DNA of 64,000 nt from an uncultured Nitrospirota bacterium (GCA_937139405.1 CAKZPV010000049.1:124001-188000); one strand, 5' to 3'; counted from the stretch's first letter, positions 34,738-43,654 are shown. The notes: generated by a model not told the origin, from the letters alone. Translations and numbers: made by a program.

Positions 34738-36171
34738 ATGACTGCCCCATCGGCAAAGCCTCTTTTACTCAATGGCCAATGGGTCCATACTTCATCGTTC
34801 GAACCCATACATTGCCCCTATTCTGGAAATCTCCTTGCTTCTGTCTGCCAAGCAGATTCTCAACATATTGATCAAGCTCTTGAATCAATGAAACAAGCCG
34901 CGAAAGAACTCGCGGCTATTCCTGCGTATGCCAGGGCACGAGCCTTGGACCAAATAGCCAACGGAATCACGAAGCGACATGAAGAATTTTCCAAGACCCT
35001 CAGTCAGGAAGCTGGCAAACCCCTGACCGATGCACGGCGCGAAGTGGACCGTGGTATTCAAACCTTCCGCCTAGCTGCCGAAGAAAGTACTCGCATTCCT
35101 GGTGAAACCATCCCCATGGATCTCACCCCTGGCGGCGAAGCCTACACCGCCAGTGTGAAACGATTTCCTCTTGGCCCGGTTTTAGGTATTACACCATTTA
35201 ATTTCCCCTTGAACTTGGTCGCGCACAAAGTTGCTCCCTGCCTGGCCGCTGGGAACCCCATTGTCCTGAAGCCTGCTCCGCAAACACCGTTAACGGCCTT
35301 ACTCTTAGGTGAAGTATTTTTGACAACGGACTTACCTCCAACCGCCCTCACGATACTCCCGTGTTCCAACGTGTTAGCAGAGCAAATGGTTAAACACCCT
35401 GTCTTTCATGCCTTAAGTTTCACAGGTTCAATGAACGTTGGCTGGATGTTAAAGGGAAAAGCAGGTTACAAACGGGTGTTACTAGAATTAGGAGGCAATG
35501 CAGGCGTCATTGTTGAACCCGATGCGAATGTTGAAACGGCTGTCGCTCGATGTGTGGCAGGTGGATTTGGCTATGCTGGACAAACATGTATTTCTGTACA
35601 ACGTATTTATATCCATCAATCACAGTATGAACGATTTCTGCAATCATTTCTCGAGAAAGTTCGAAACTTACCAATGGGCAACCCAGCCTTAGAAACCACG
35701 GTCGTGGGACCCTTGATTAACGAACAAGCCGCTAACCGAGTTGAGACATGGATTCAGGAAGCAGTGTCTCATGGTGCCAAAATTGAAACCGGCGGAAGCC
35801 GGCATGGCACGGTGATGGAACCAACCGCCCTCACCAACGTCAGCCCCCACATGAAAGTCTGTTGCGAAGAAATCTTTGGGCCTGTCGTGACGATCAGCGC
35901 ATACACCAAGCTTCAAGATGCCCTAGAGTTAATGAATAGTTCCCCATTTGGAATGCAAGCCGGTATCTTCACCAGCAATATCGACTCCATGTATCAGGCC
36001 TATGATCGCCTGGAAGTAGGAGCGGTCTTAGTGAATGAGATTCCCACCTTTCGTGCCGACCATATGCCCTATGGCGGGATAAAGCAGTCTGGGTTAGGAC
36101 GTGAAGGTGTTCGCTATGCCATACAGGAATTGACGGAACCCAAATTACTGATCGTCAAATCTCCATCCTGA
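34738..36171 (+). CDS. NAD(P)-dependent aldehyde dehydrogenase
   Basis: A 477-residue ALDH-superfamily enzyme oxidising an aldehyde to the acid. The general base Glu250 is in LELGGNAGVIV and the nucleophile Cys284 in AGQTCISVQRI. Cofactor contacts are near PFNFPLNL and FTGSMNVG. The C-terminal PYGGIKQSGLGREGVRYA is typical of semialdehyde and lactaldehyde dehydrogenases. Substrate cannot be read; given the neighbouring polyamine genes, an aminoaldehyde or succinate semialdehyde is a fair but unproven guess. Confidence 0.92.
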   Translation: MTAPSAKPLLLNGQWVHTSSFEPIHCPYSGNLLASVCQADSQHIDQALESMKQAAKELAAIPAYARARALDQIANGITKRHEEFSKTLSQEAGKPLTDARREVDRGIQTFRLAAEESTRIPGETIPMDLTPGGEAYTASVKRFPLGPVLGITPFNFPLNLVAHKVAPCLAAGNPIVLKPAPQTPLTALLLGEVFLTTDLPPTALTILPCSNVLAEQMVKHPVFHALSFTGSMNVGWMLKGKAGYKRVLLELGGNAGVIVEPDANVETAVARCVAGGFGYAGQTCISVQRIYIHQSQYERFLQSFLEKVRNLPMGNPALETTVVGPLINEQAANRVETWIQEAVSHGAKIETGGSRHGTVMEPTALTNVSPHMKVCCEEIFGPVVTISAYTKLQDALELMNSSPFGMQAGIFTSNIDSMYQAYDRLEVGAVLVNEIPTFRADHMPYGGIKQSGLGREGVRYAIQELTEPKLLIVKSPS

Positions 36172-36327
36172 CTCGTTTCTTCTTGCATCATTCCCTTTCG
36201 TGACCTTGCGCCCTCCGTCCAACTCTTGTTAAAAATGGGCCTTCGAATGTGGAGGTGTCATCAGGACTCACTTGAGGCACAGCCACCAGGCCCCTGCACA
36301 ACCTAATCACGCAACAAAGGAGTCACG

Positions 36328-36918
36328 ATGGTCCCAACACATATGTTTCTCACCAAGGGTGTGGGCATTCACAAAGAAAAACTTACGTCTTTTGAAGAAG
36401 CGTTACGGAGTGCGGGGATTGCCTACTGTAATTTGGTGAGTGTGTCGTCCATCCTTCCGCCCGACTGCAAAATCATCCCACGGAAACGAGGGGAAAAACT
36501 CCTCAATCCTGGAGAAATCACCTATTGCGTTATGGCAAGAACTGACACGAATGAACGCAACCGGTTGATTTCATCTTCCGTTGGCGTGGCGGTTCCTTCT
36601 GGCCGAAAATATAACTATGGCTATTTGTCAGAACATCATGCGTATGGGGAAACCGACGAAGAAGCTGGGGAATATACTGAAGACTTAGCAGCACAAATGT
36701 TGGCAACAACCTTAGGTATTAAATTCGACGCGAATGTGGCGTGGAACGAACGAAAACAAGTCTTCAAAATGGGGGGAGATATCGTTCGGACGCAAAACAT
36801 TACCCAATCAGCCATCGGCAAGCCCAACCTTTGGACAACGGTCGTGGCATGTGCAGTATTCATCCCACTGGAAAATCTGCCACCCGAAAAAAAACCACGC
36901 GTCGGTAAGAAAAAGTAA
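36328..36918 (+). CDS. pdaD: Pyruvoyl-dependent arginine decarboxylase
   Basis: A 196-residue enzyme making agmatine from arginine. The proenzyme cuts itself between two serines in the [17 protein letters not shown] stretch (about Ser40/Ser41), turning the second into the pyruvoyl cofactor. The C-terminal part has [29 protein letters not shown], typical of the archaeal-type PdaD. AAAGGAGTCACG precedes ATG 36328. It supplies agmatine for putrescine and other polyamines, fitting the DHS-like gene upstream. Its basic C-terminus (KKPRVGKKK) is an extra tail. Confidence 0.95.
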   Translation: MVPTHMFLTKGVGIHKEKLTSFEEALRSAGIAYCNLVSVSSILPPDCKIIPRKRGEKLLNPGEITYCVMARTDTNERNRLISSSVGVAVPSGRKYNYGYLSEHHAYGETDEEAGEYTEDLAAQMLATTLGIKFDANVAWNERKQVFKMGGDIVRTQNITQSAIGKPNLWTTVVACAVFIPLENLPPEKKPRVGKKK

Positions 36919-37014
36919 TTCTGGGGTCTATGATTCTGCGTAAGCTACTTTTCCTATGCCGACTTGATTATAGAATGTCGGGAGGCTAGCGAGGAATGTA
37001 CGCGAACTTTCTCC

Positions 37015-37791
37015 CTATAGGGAAAATTCCGCCCACAGTATTGTATGATCTGATGGCTGGTCGGCCTTTCTCGCATTCACATCAACTTTGATGGCTTGGA
37101 AATACTTCAGCAGTGATGGCGTTACCATCATATGATCAATTCGCCAGCCTCGATTCGCTTCCATTGCATCAGGACGGCGATAATCCCAAAAAGTAAATTG
37201 CTGCTTGCGCGGGTAATGATGGCGAAAAACATCAACAAATCCCCAAGAGACTGTATCCTGATAGGTCTGACGTGCATCTTCATGAAAACACACATGCTTC
37301 AGATGTTGTTCAGGATGATGGACATCAATAGAGTCAGGAGCTACATTCATATCCCCACACCAAATCACAGGCTTGTTAGCTGAAAGGTTTCGAGAGAAAT
37401 ATCTCTTCAAACGCTGAAACCATTCAAGCTTGTAGGCATATTTTGGAGAATCAAGGGAATGGCCTTGCGGGATGTAAGTATTGATAATGGGGATGCCTCT
37501 GATGATTACTCGGGCAAGACGAGTCGGATCCTCCTGATCTTCGCCATCTTGAAATCCAAAAGCCACTTCTTCTGGCTCAACCCGGCTTAAGATCGCCACT
37601 CCGTTGTAAGACTTTTGTCCACAAAAATTCATGCCCTAGGGTAAATCCGCAAAAGCCTCAAGTGGAAAATCCTGATCTTGGACTTTGGTTTCTTGAAGAC
37701 ACATCACATCCGGTTTATACCGACGCAGCCAAGGATGCACAATATCAATCCGCTTTCGAAGAGAGTTCACGTTGTACGTGACAATTTTCAT
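37015..37791 (-). pseudogene. xthA: Exodeoxyribonuclease III, interrupted by an in-frame TAG
   Basis: Read from ATG 37791, the frame begins KIVTYNVNSLRKRIDIV and reaches LQETKVQDQDFPLEAFADLP, then meets TAG at 37636-37638 (codon 52). It continues in the same frame as MNFCGQKSYNGVAILSRVEP to the stop at 37015. Together the parts make about 258 residues, close to E. coli XthA (268), with LQETK, WCGDMNVAP and SDHTILWAEF active-site motifs. The TAG aligns with the conserved Tyr of LGYNVFYHGQK, so a single-base change explains it. Either the gene is dead, it is a sequencing error, or only a shortened form from 37632 is made. XthA repairs abasic sites and 3'-blocked ends. Confidence 0.85.
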
Positions 37792-37881
37792 CGTTGTCCT
37801 AATTTCTCACGAGCAAGAATATGAGCCATCCGCTTGGTATCATGCACTATCGAATGTTTAGCCATCACCGATGATTACGGC

Positions 37882-38505
37882 ATGAAGCACACGAATAATT
37901 CATTGACTGAAGATGAATGGCAGGTGTTTGCGGACCATGATTTTTTTCTGAAAAAATCAGTCATTTCAGCTAAGCTAAAACGAACGTTGGAGCAACTTCA
38001 TCTCGCGTTACAACAGGAATTAGCCAGTCACTCGCTCCTCGCACCAGATGGGTTTGACCCCGAAGCCGTTCAATTCGTCAAAGGCGAACACCTGGAAGAC
38101 TGCCCCTACCAGTATTTAGATTTCCCACGATATTACACACGGCAAGACAAATTGGCGTTTCGTGCCCTCTGTTGGTGGGGGCATCATCTCGTATTCGCGC
38201 TGATCGTAGAAGGGCCCCTCGTCAAACAGTATCGTCTTAACTTATTTAACCGCTTCCCAGAAGTCGTAGACAGACAGCTCAGCGTAAGTCTCAGTGCCTC
38301 CTTATGGGAATGGAAAACCGGTCCAGGATACACCTTAGACATTACACACAACCGTCGTTCAGAAATCGCAGCAGCTTTGGACCGCAGAACTTCATTTAAG
38401 GTTGCCCGTTTTATGCCTATTCAACATCTAAAAAGTGATACGGACCAAATCATCAACGCAGGGGTAACGGCTTTCCAATCGATTCTTCCAATCATCACAG
38501 CCTGA
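37882..38505 (+). CDS. Conserved-looking hypothetical protein
   Basis: About 207 residues from ATG 37882; a TTG at 37834 would add 16 that do not look coding. The product is soluble and rich in aromatic residues, with notable segments FADHDFFLKKSVISAKL, PYQYLDFPRYYTRQDKLAFR, CWWGHHLVFALIVEGP and a C-terminal helical part. No known family recognised and no ribosome-binding site of note. It is divergent from xthA and convergent with the DUF2726-like gene. It behaves like a conserved protein of unknown function. Confidence 0.6.
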   Translation: MKHTNNSLTEDEWQVFADHDFFLKKSVISAKLKRTLEQLHLALQQELASHSLLAPDGFDPEAVQFVKGEHLEDCPYQYLDFPRYYTRQDKLAFRALCWWGHHLVFALIVEGPLVKQYRLNLFNRFPEVVDRQLSVSLSASLWEWKTGPGYTLDITHNRRSEIAAALDRRTSFKVARFMPIQHLKSDTDQIINAGVTAFQSILPIITA

Positions 38506-38534
38506 CTATTCTTACTGCAGACAACAACGCTGTT

Positions 38535-39086
38535 TTACTCCTCTTCAACCAACCCTAACAGGTCCATCACATGTTCAACTGAATAGCTCTGGTTGAGTTC
38601 AAGAACAACGACGTTTATTCCAGCAGCTTTCAATACGGTGTCAACAATCTGCTCTCGTTTCTCTAACTGCTGCCTCTCTTGTGCTTGATTTTGAAATTTC
38701 ACCACCATTGTCGTTTCAAGAGTTCCAGGGTGGACCAACGCAACATCGAGCCGAACCGACTGAATGGTACGCATAAGCGTCTTTCGCGCTTCTTCGTCCG
38801 TATCCGCCACAGAGACGACCTGCAAAACCGGCAACTTCACGAACACCAGGAAATAATCTTGAGCCGCTAATCGAATCAGGTTGAATAACGTGGCTTCTTC
38901 AGCTGTCATTAACGGTCTAGCCGTTACCTCGCTATCATGAGAGTCAGAGATCATAACGGGAGCCACTTCCTTCGATAGCGGACGACGCCATACCCATTGC
39001 AAGAGAAAAACAGCGCCCAGGAGTAACGCAGCCAAGAAAAGAGCAGCTATTCCATTAGTTGGCATCAGACTATCCATTTTTTGCAC
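38535..39086 (-). CDS. DUF2726-like protein with N-terminal membrane anchor
   Basis: Residues 10-33 form one membrane helix (GIAALFLAALLLGAVFLLQWVW). The soluble part has RPLMTAEEATLFNLIRLAAQDYFLVFVKLPVLQVV, read in parts PLMTAEEATLFNLIRLA, and SVRLDVALVHPGTLETTMVVKF, the order of motifs of DUF2726 proteins, which have a restriction-endonuclease-like fold. The usual acidic residue after the final strand is not obvious (KFQNQAQ), so catalysis is doubtful. Function unknown. It lies 19 bp before the end of anmK on the same strand, so the two may be cotranscribed. Confidence 0.6.
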   Translation of the reverse strand: MQKMDSLMPTNGIAALFLAALLLGAVFLLQWVWRRPLSKEVAPVMISDSHDSEVTARPLMTAEEATLFNLIRLAAQDYFLVFVKLPVLQVVSVADTDEEARKTLMRTIQSVRLDVALVHPGTLETTMVVKFQNQAQERQQLEKREQIVDTVLKAAGINVVVLELNQSYSVEHVMDLLGLVEEE

Positions 39087-39104
39087 TGGAGAATAAGGCC
39101 TTGG

Positions 39105-40280
39105 TCATAGACCAAAAACTTTTCCAAAACCATGGAGGCCCGGCGTGACAGACCCTAAAATTACAGGATGCCTCGCACCGGTGACACGCGGCACATTCGC
39201 ACAAACCTCATGAACCGTTTGATAGGCCAACACTGCAAAGGCTTGAGCTTCAAAAGCCTGACTGGATGATCCGCAATCATCCATAGTCCGAACCAAAATT
39301 GGATCAAAGATTTTCTGGAGTTCTGCCCAGAGGCGGACATTGCGAACTCCTCCGCCACCGCAAACAACATCTCTCGGGACAGCATTGGTCCATTTTTGGG
39401 CATCACGAATCGTATGAGCAATAAAATGACAGCCGGTGGCTAAAAGGTCATTAAGAGAAAGGTGTCGTCGCCGAGCTTGAGCCAGAACTTTTTGCGCATA
39501 TGACTCCCCAAAAAGTTCACGCCCAGTGGACTTTGGTGGTGATCGATGCAGATAGGGGTGAGATAACAACCATCGCAACAGACCTGAATGCACGTGTCCA
39601 CGTTGCGCAAGCCGTCCTCCACGATCCATCGTCGTTCGGGCATTTGTTTCCGCTGTAACCAATGCGTCCAAGAGCATATTGCATGGCCCGGTATCAAAAG
39701 CCCGCACCGACGCGAATCGTTCACCACGAGGAAGCGCCGTGATGTTGGCAATACCACCGAGATTGACGACCCAACGGATGGCGGTCTTCTGTCGAAAAAC
39801 GAGAAAATGTGTATAGGGCACCAATGGCGCCCCTTCCCCACCAGCTGCGAGATCACGAGAACGAAAATCCGAAACCGTCGTGATACCCGTGCGTTCGGCA
39901 ATAACAGCCGGATTGCCAATCTGGAGAGTCGAATGTATCCTGCCCACGCCTCGCTCAACTATTGATTCGGGGAGATGATGAACTGTTTGGCCATGTGAGC
40001 CAATCAATTTCACCTGTTGAGGTTTCACTCGACATCGCGTGATCGCAACTTGTACCGTTTTAGCAAAGACCTCACCCAGCAATGCATTGAGGTGACAGAT
40101 TTCTGCCACCGTTCCACATTCAGCCACATGCAAAATACGTTGCCTCAATCGAGGAGAATAAGAACGGCCATGATGCCCGAGCAGCTTGATGTCCAAGCGA
40201 TGACCCGTTCCACGAATATCGACGACTGCGGCATCAACACCATCAGCCGATGTCCCGGACATAAGCCCAACCACAATCAT
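39105..40280 (-). CDS. anmK: Anhydro-N-acetylmuramic acid kinase AnmK
   Basis: Peptidoglycan-recycling enzyme that converts anhydro-MurNAc to MurNAc 6-phosphate with ATP. Starting at ATG 40280, which has AGGA 8 bases upstream, the protein opens IVVGLMSGTSADGVDAAVVD, the family signature. It continues with GSHGQTVHH, VSDFRSRDLAAGGEGAPL, NLGGIANITALP, FDTGPCNMLLDAL and VCGGGGVRN. Length about 391 residues, as expected. Upstream GTG and ATG starts (40304, 40289) exist but lack spacing to a ribosome-binding site. Confidence 0.94.
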   Translation of the reverse strand: MIVVGLMSGTSADGVDAAVVDIRGTGHRLDIKLLGHHGRSYSPRLRQRILHVAECGTVAEICHLNALLGEVFAKTVQVAITRCRVKPQQVKLIGSHGQTVHHLPESIVERGVGRIHSTLQIGNPAVIAERTGITTVSDFRSRDLAAGGEGAPLVPYTHFLVFRQKTAIRWVVNLGGIANITALPRGERFASVRAFDTGPCNMLLDALVTAETNARTTMDRGGRLAQRGHVHSGLLRWLLSHPYLHRSPPKSTGRELFGESYAQKVLAQARRRHLSLNDLLATGCHFIAHTIRDAQKWTNAVPRDVVCGGGGVRNVRLWAELQKIFDPILVRTMDDCGSSSQAFEAQAFAVLAYQTVHEVCANVPRVTGARHPVILGSVTPGLHGFGKVFGL

Positions 40281-40349
40281 CGATGACATCCTGTCAGCAT
40301 ACACATGAAGTTATAACTGCAACAATTCCAAAAGAAAGGAAGAACCCGG

Positions 40350-40769
40350 CTAAACCGATGAAAGAGGAGGCTGTTTTCGGCGGTCCCAAACCATACCAGT
40401 CTGTTCTTTATCCGAAAACCCTAATGAGGCATAAAAGCCTTGATACCGCCTGGTACAGAGCCAAAACAGTTCCACCTGATCCAGCGTGGCATGACCAAGG
40501 ATTCGTTGCATGAGACCTTTCCCAATATCTTGATCTTGATAATTCACATCAACAATGACATCCCAAATAGACGCCCGGTAGACATAATCCGTCAGGACAC
40601 GACCAATCCCTACTAATTTGGTTCCATACCATGCAGAAATTAACACATCGGTTTCCGACAACATCCGCTGGATGTCGTGCGAACTACGGCCCCCGGCCCA
40701 ATCAGCTTGTTCAAATAAGGCCAGAAGTTGTTTGGAATCGATATCGTGTGAATCGGAATAACTGATCAT
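40350..40769 (-). CDS. GNAT family N-acetyltransferase
   Basis: A 139-residue acetyl-CoA-dependent acyltransferase. The core has VGIGRVLTDYVYRASIWDVIVD, then the acetyl-CoA pyrophosphate loop DQDIGKGLMQRIL (variant of Q-x-x-G-x-G), followed by ELFWLCTRRYQGFYASLGF, a typical GNAT C-terminal strand and helix. Substrate unknown. ATG 40769 has only a weak ribosome-binding site. It lies 45 bp beyond the anmK stop region on the same strand (transcribed before anmK), and is divergent from the zinc-ribbon gene at 40847. Confidence 0.85.
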   Translation of the reverse strand: MISYSDSHDIDSKQLLALFEQADWAGGRSSHDIQRMLSETDVLISAWYGTKLVGIGRVLTDYVYRASIWDVIVDVNYQDQDIGKGLMQRILGHATLDQVELFWLCTRRYQGFYASLGFSDKEQTGMVWDRRKQPPLSSV

Positions 40770-40846
40770 GCGTTGGCAGATTGTGGCAAGATATATTACA
40801 CTAAGTCCACTCTAAATTATGCGCGATTGACAGGGAGCTGCTTCAT

Positions 40847-41026
40847 ATGTCGATGCTTGTTCGAAAATGCCCTAAATGTAGCAAGTTGTTTTGGAAAAAA
40901 GAAGACGAAGTCGAATATGCCGATGAGAATACGTTGAAGGTCGTTTGCAATCATTGCCACCAGACCTTGCGAATTCCGCTCATCACTCAGGGAGCCAACG
41001 CCGGTGCTCCCAAAATGGGGCATTAA
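40847..41026 (+). CDS. 59-residue zinc-ribbon protein (too short for most ORF finders)
   Basis: From ATG 40847 to TAA 41026. It carries CPKC (in VRKCPKCSKLFW) and CNHC (VVCNHCHQTLRI) pairs about 25 residues apart, a complete zinc ribbon, and a polar C-terminal tail. AGGGAG lies about 10 bases upstream of the start. The two paired cysteine knuckles and the ribosome-binding site argue for a real gene. Function unknown; nucleic-acid or protein binding is possible. Confidence 0.65.
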   Translation: MSMLVRKCPKCSKLFWKKEDEVEYADENTLKVVCNHCHQTLRIPLITQGANAGAPKMGH

Positions 41027-41132
41027 CCGCTACAGCGGGTTTACCCTCAACTCATTAACTGCTTACCCCTTCTCTATTATTTCCCACGATGAATAATCGC
41101 ATTTTTTCATTCTCGGGATAAATATCCAACCC

Positions 41133-41867
41133 ATGAGACACGAACATTGGGCTGGCTTAGATGTATGTATCACAGGTGGACAGGACCGCCAAGGAAACGG
41201 CGAAGGCCCACTAGTCGTGCTCTTACATGGCTTCGGAGCTCCAGGAGATGATTTAGTTGCCTTATGGCGCTATTTAAAGGTTCCAGATGACGTTCGCTTT
41301 CTCTTCCCGGCCGCACCCCTGAGCCTCGATATGGGGTTTGGTGGAGATGCCCGAGCTTGGTGGATGTTGGACATGGAACGAATTGCACAAGCCCGTGCCC
41401 AAGGTCAGTGGGGTGCCTTGTCACAAGAAATTCCTCGTGGGCTCTCCCCTGCCCGCACACAAATGCAGGACGTCCTCGGTCTCGCAATTGAAACGTTATC
41501 AGTACCCTCTGAATCGCTAGTCCTAGGCGGGTTTTCACAGGGCGCGATGTTATCAATTGACCTAGTCCTCCATTCCGATATTCCCTTTGCAGGTTTATCA
41601 TTGCTCTCGGGAACACTCATTGCTAAACAGGAATGGCTTAGCCGACTCCCAAACCGCCAAGGTCTCCCCGTCTTCCAAAGCCATGGAACCGAGGATCCCA
41701 TTTTGGCCTTTTCGATGGCCCAACAACTCCGAGACCATCTCCAAACAGCAGGATTACCCGTCACTTGGGTTGAATTCTCGGGTGGACATGAGATTCCTCT
41801 TCAAGTCCTGAATGGTCTCAGCACTTTTCTGCAATCTACCTTGTATCCTCCTGATTTGCTTGGTTAG
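41133..41867 (+). CDS. Alpha/beta-hydrolase (phospholipase/carboxylesterase family)
   Basis: A 244-residue serine hydrolase. The nucleophile elbow is GGFSQGAML, the acid Asp is in HGTEDPIL and the His in SGGHEIP, in the right order. LVVLLHGFGAPGDDLVALW carries the oxyanion-hole HGFG. It belongs to the predicted-esterase group near YpfH/acyl-protein thioesterase. Substrate unknown, cytoplasmic because no signal peptide is seen. ATG 41133 is the only reasonable start, though its Shine-Dalgarno is poor. Confidence 0.88.
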   Translation: MRHEHWAGLDVCITGGQDRQGNGEGPLVVLLHGFGAPGDDLVALWRYLKVPDDVRFLFPAAPLSLDMGFGGDARAWWMLDMERIAQARAQGQWGALSQEIPRGLSPARTQMQDVLGLAIETLSVPSESLVLGGFSQGAMLSIDLVLHSDIPFAGLSLLSGTLIAKQEWLSRLPNRQGLPVFQSHGTEDPILAFSMAQQLRDHLQTAGLPVTWVEFSGGHEIPLQVLNGLSTFLQSTLYPPDLLG

Positions 41868-41931
41868 GAGTAAAGAGTAAATATTCAGAAGTCAACACGA
41901 GAAATTTTTGATTCCTATTCGCCTTCCCCCC

Positions 41932-41952
41932 TACGTTTCACGCCTTACACTC
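41932..41952. repeat. TTTACGCC/TCACG intergenic repeat, copy 2 (short)
   Basis: TACGTTTCACGCCTTACACTC sits about 95 bases before bolA. It is the shortest member of the dispersed family described at 24789. Confidence 0.45.
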
Positions 41953-42045
41953 AAATATTTCAAATCTACATTGCGCAGAAAATTCTCGCTCCGGTATAGT
42001 GATACCTGAACAATGAATCATTTTCACCAGGATTGAAGCACCCCA

Positions 42046-42294
42046 ATGATGACCTTTGAAGATCTCAGCACTCAACTTCAAGAAGCCTTAGGTGACGCCG
42101 AAGTCTCCGTTCTTGATCGAACCGGCACCATGGACCATTTTACAGTCAATGTGATATCTGATGCCTTTGAAGGGAAAAACCTATTGGACCGGCATCGAAT
42201 GATCTATCAAGCTCTTGACGCGCCGATGAAAGACGGACGCATTCATGCGTTAGAAATTCAAGCCAAAACCCGCAATGAAGCCCAAGGAGGATAA
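42046..42294 (+). CDS. BolA family protein
   Basis: An 82-residue protein with the BolA fold: EDLSTQLQEALGDAEVSVLDRTGTMDHFTVNVISDAFEGKNLLDRHRMIYQAL, read in parts DHFTVNVISDAFEGK and LLDRHRMIYQAL, with the conserved His and RH motif, then GRIHALEIQAKT. BolA proteins bind [2Fe-2S] clusters jointly with monothiol glutaredoxins and serve iron regulation or cluster delivery. The next gene, 6 bp away, is such a glutaredoxin, which strongly supports the call. Confidence 0.93.
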   Translation: MMTFEDLSTQLQEALGDAEVSVLDRTGTMDHFTVNVISDAFEGKNLLDRHRMIYQALDAPMKDGRIHALEIQAKTRNEAQGG

Positions 42295-42300
42295 TCTGTT

Positions 42301-42630
42301 ATGAGTACACCTATTGAAGATGAAATCAACCAAGAAATTGCCCAACACAAAATTCTCATTTACGGCAAAGGGACTAAGACCGCCCCGCAATGCGGATTTA
42401 CTGTAGAAACCATGGAATTTTTTAATAAGTACGGCTATCCCTATGAATTGATCAACGCGTTGCCCAACCCGGAAAAGCGGGAGGCCCTTTCTAAAATGAC
42501 CAACTGGCCAACTCTCCCAAAAGTCTTCATTAATGGTCAGTTTTACGGCGACACAGATGTTTTGGGTCCCATGGAAGAAAAAGGGGAATTGCAACCACTG
42601 CTAAAAGCCGCCTTCCCTGATCAAGCATAA
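42301..42630 (+). CDS. grxD: Monothiol glutaredoxin (Grx4/GrxD type)
   Basis: A 109-residue CGFS-type glutaredoxin. Here the active site reads PQCGFT rather than CGFS, a conservative change, with the usual KGTKT before it. Later parts are NWPTLPKVFINGQF (cis-Pro) and GDTDVLGPMEEKGEL, where the Gly-Asp pair contacts glutathione. Such proteins hold a glutathione-ligated [2Fe-2S] cluster in a dimer or with BolA. Cotranscribed with bolA (6 bp gap), with a hairpin after it. Confidence 0.94.
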   Translation: MSTPIEDEINQEIAQHKILIYGKGTKTAPQCGFTVETMEFFNKYGYPYELINALPNPEKREALSKMTNWPTLPKVFINGQFYGDTDVLGPMEEKGELQPLLKAAFPDQA

Positions 42631-42646
42631 ACCCAATTAAGCGTGA

Positions 42647-42671
42647 AGGGAAAAGGAATTTCTTTTTCCCT
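42647..42671 (+). terminator. Rho-independent-like terminator of bolA-grxD
   Basis: AGGGAAAA (42647-42654) pairs with TTTTCCCT (42664-42671) around a 9-base loop, and the descending arm is T-rich (TCTTTTTCCCT). It lies 17 bases after the grxD stop. Confidence 0.55.
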
Positions 42672-42691
42672 CAATCCCAACTCCTAATTTC

Positions 42692-42759
42692 TTCACGCTT
42701 TGCCTTCCTCGGTTCTCTTGTTTTTCCTTATGAGCCTTTCCCTGCACGGCTCACGTCTC
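42692..42759. repeat. TTTACGCC/TCACG intergenic repeat, copy 3
   Basis: TTCACGCTTTGCC (42692-42704) and CACGGCTCACGTCTC (42745-42759) flank a pyrimidine-rich stretch. The block lies 115-180 bases before the TPR gene at 42875. Confidence 0.5.
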
Positions 42760-42874
42760 TTACCGCTAACGCGGCCTAACCGTTCTCACCTGTTACCCTT
42801 CGATTCTTCTCGTTGCTGAGATGCGCTGATTCGGGCGTATCAAGCCCTAGGTAGACTTTCCGATACCCTTAGCT

Positions 42875-43501
42875 ATGCAAGGGAAATGGGACAAGAGAAT
42901 CTTCGCTTTCACAATCCTTCTTGGGGCAATGATCTCCTCAACCGCCTCTGGAAGCCACCTTGGGGTATCGCATCCCTCGGGTCCACCTCAAATCCATCAC
43001 CCTAGACAGGAGCGAAAACAGGTCGTCCCCATTCAAAAAACTCCTGTTTCATTTTCCTCACTCAAGCAACACTCTGACGCTCCCACTCTTACAAAATCAC
43101 TTCCTCTCACAACTGTCGTTGAGCAAAAGGAACAACCGGCCGAACCTCCGACCAAGTTAGGCTGGCAATTCTTGTTGAATGGGCAAGCACAAGCCGCCAT
43201 GTCTGCTTACCAGAAGGCCCTCCGACAGAATCCGCAATCCGCTAATGCCTATTTGGGTTTAGGCATTTCTTTGAAAAGTTTAGGGAAAGTCGTACTCGCC
43301 AAAAAAGCATTGCTCAAAGCCGTCACCATCGACCCGCGTCTACCGTCCGCACTTGTCCATTTGGGATACTTGTATGCAGAGGGCCATTCGGGCAAAAGAG
43401 ACCTCAAGACTGCGCATCGCCTATTCCAGGAAGCCTCTCACTTAGGAGACCCTTTCGCAACTATTGCCCTCTTGGATATGCAGTCTCGATCCAAACTCTA
43501 G
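42875..43501 (+). CDS. Secreted or anchored TPR protein
   Basis: A 208-residue protein with an N-terminal hydrophobic stretch (IFAFTILLGAMISSTASG) that looks like a signal peptide, then about 60 disordered Ser/Pro/Gln residues. TPR-type repeats follow: GQAQAAMSAYQKALRQNPQSANAYLGLG and VLAKKALLKAVTIDPRLPSALVHLGYLY, read in parts. The last part (RDLKTAHRLFQEAS) is Sel1-like. Its position directly before the pilus locus suggests, but does not prove, a link with it. Confidence 0.8.
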   Translation: MQGKWDKRIFAFTILLGAMISSTASGSHLGVSHPSGPPQIHHPRQERKQVVPIQKTPVSFSSLKQHSDAPTLTKSLPLTTVVEQKEQPAEPPTKLGWQFLLNGQAQAAMSAYQKALRQNPQSANAYLGLGISLKSLGKVVLAKKALLKAVTIDPRLPSALVHLGYLYAEGHSGKRDLKTAHRLFQEASHLGDPFATIALLDMQSRSKL

Positions 43502-43654
43502 CCTCATTTTAAAATTTGAAAATGAGCGCTTCTTTCTTAAGAATTCCATCTTCACTACCGATACCAAAAGTAGCAATATCCAAGTGATGAATAAAAAGTA
43601 CGTTAATAAGAAAAGAGGATAAAGGAAAACGTCCTCCCAAAGGAGCTGCTACTT

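Noticed and set aside
37636-37638. Recoding of TAG (selenocysteine-like or pyrrolysine) in xthA
   Set aside because: TAG is not the selenocysteine codon, no stem-loop of note was seen, and all other genes end normally, so a point change or error is simpler.
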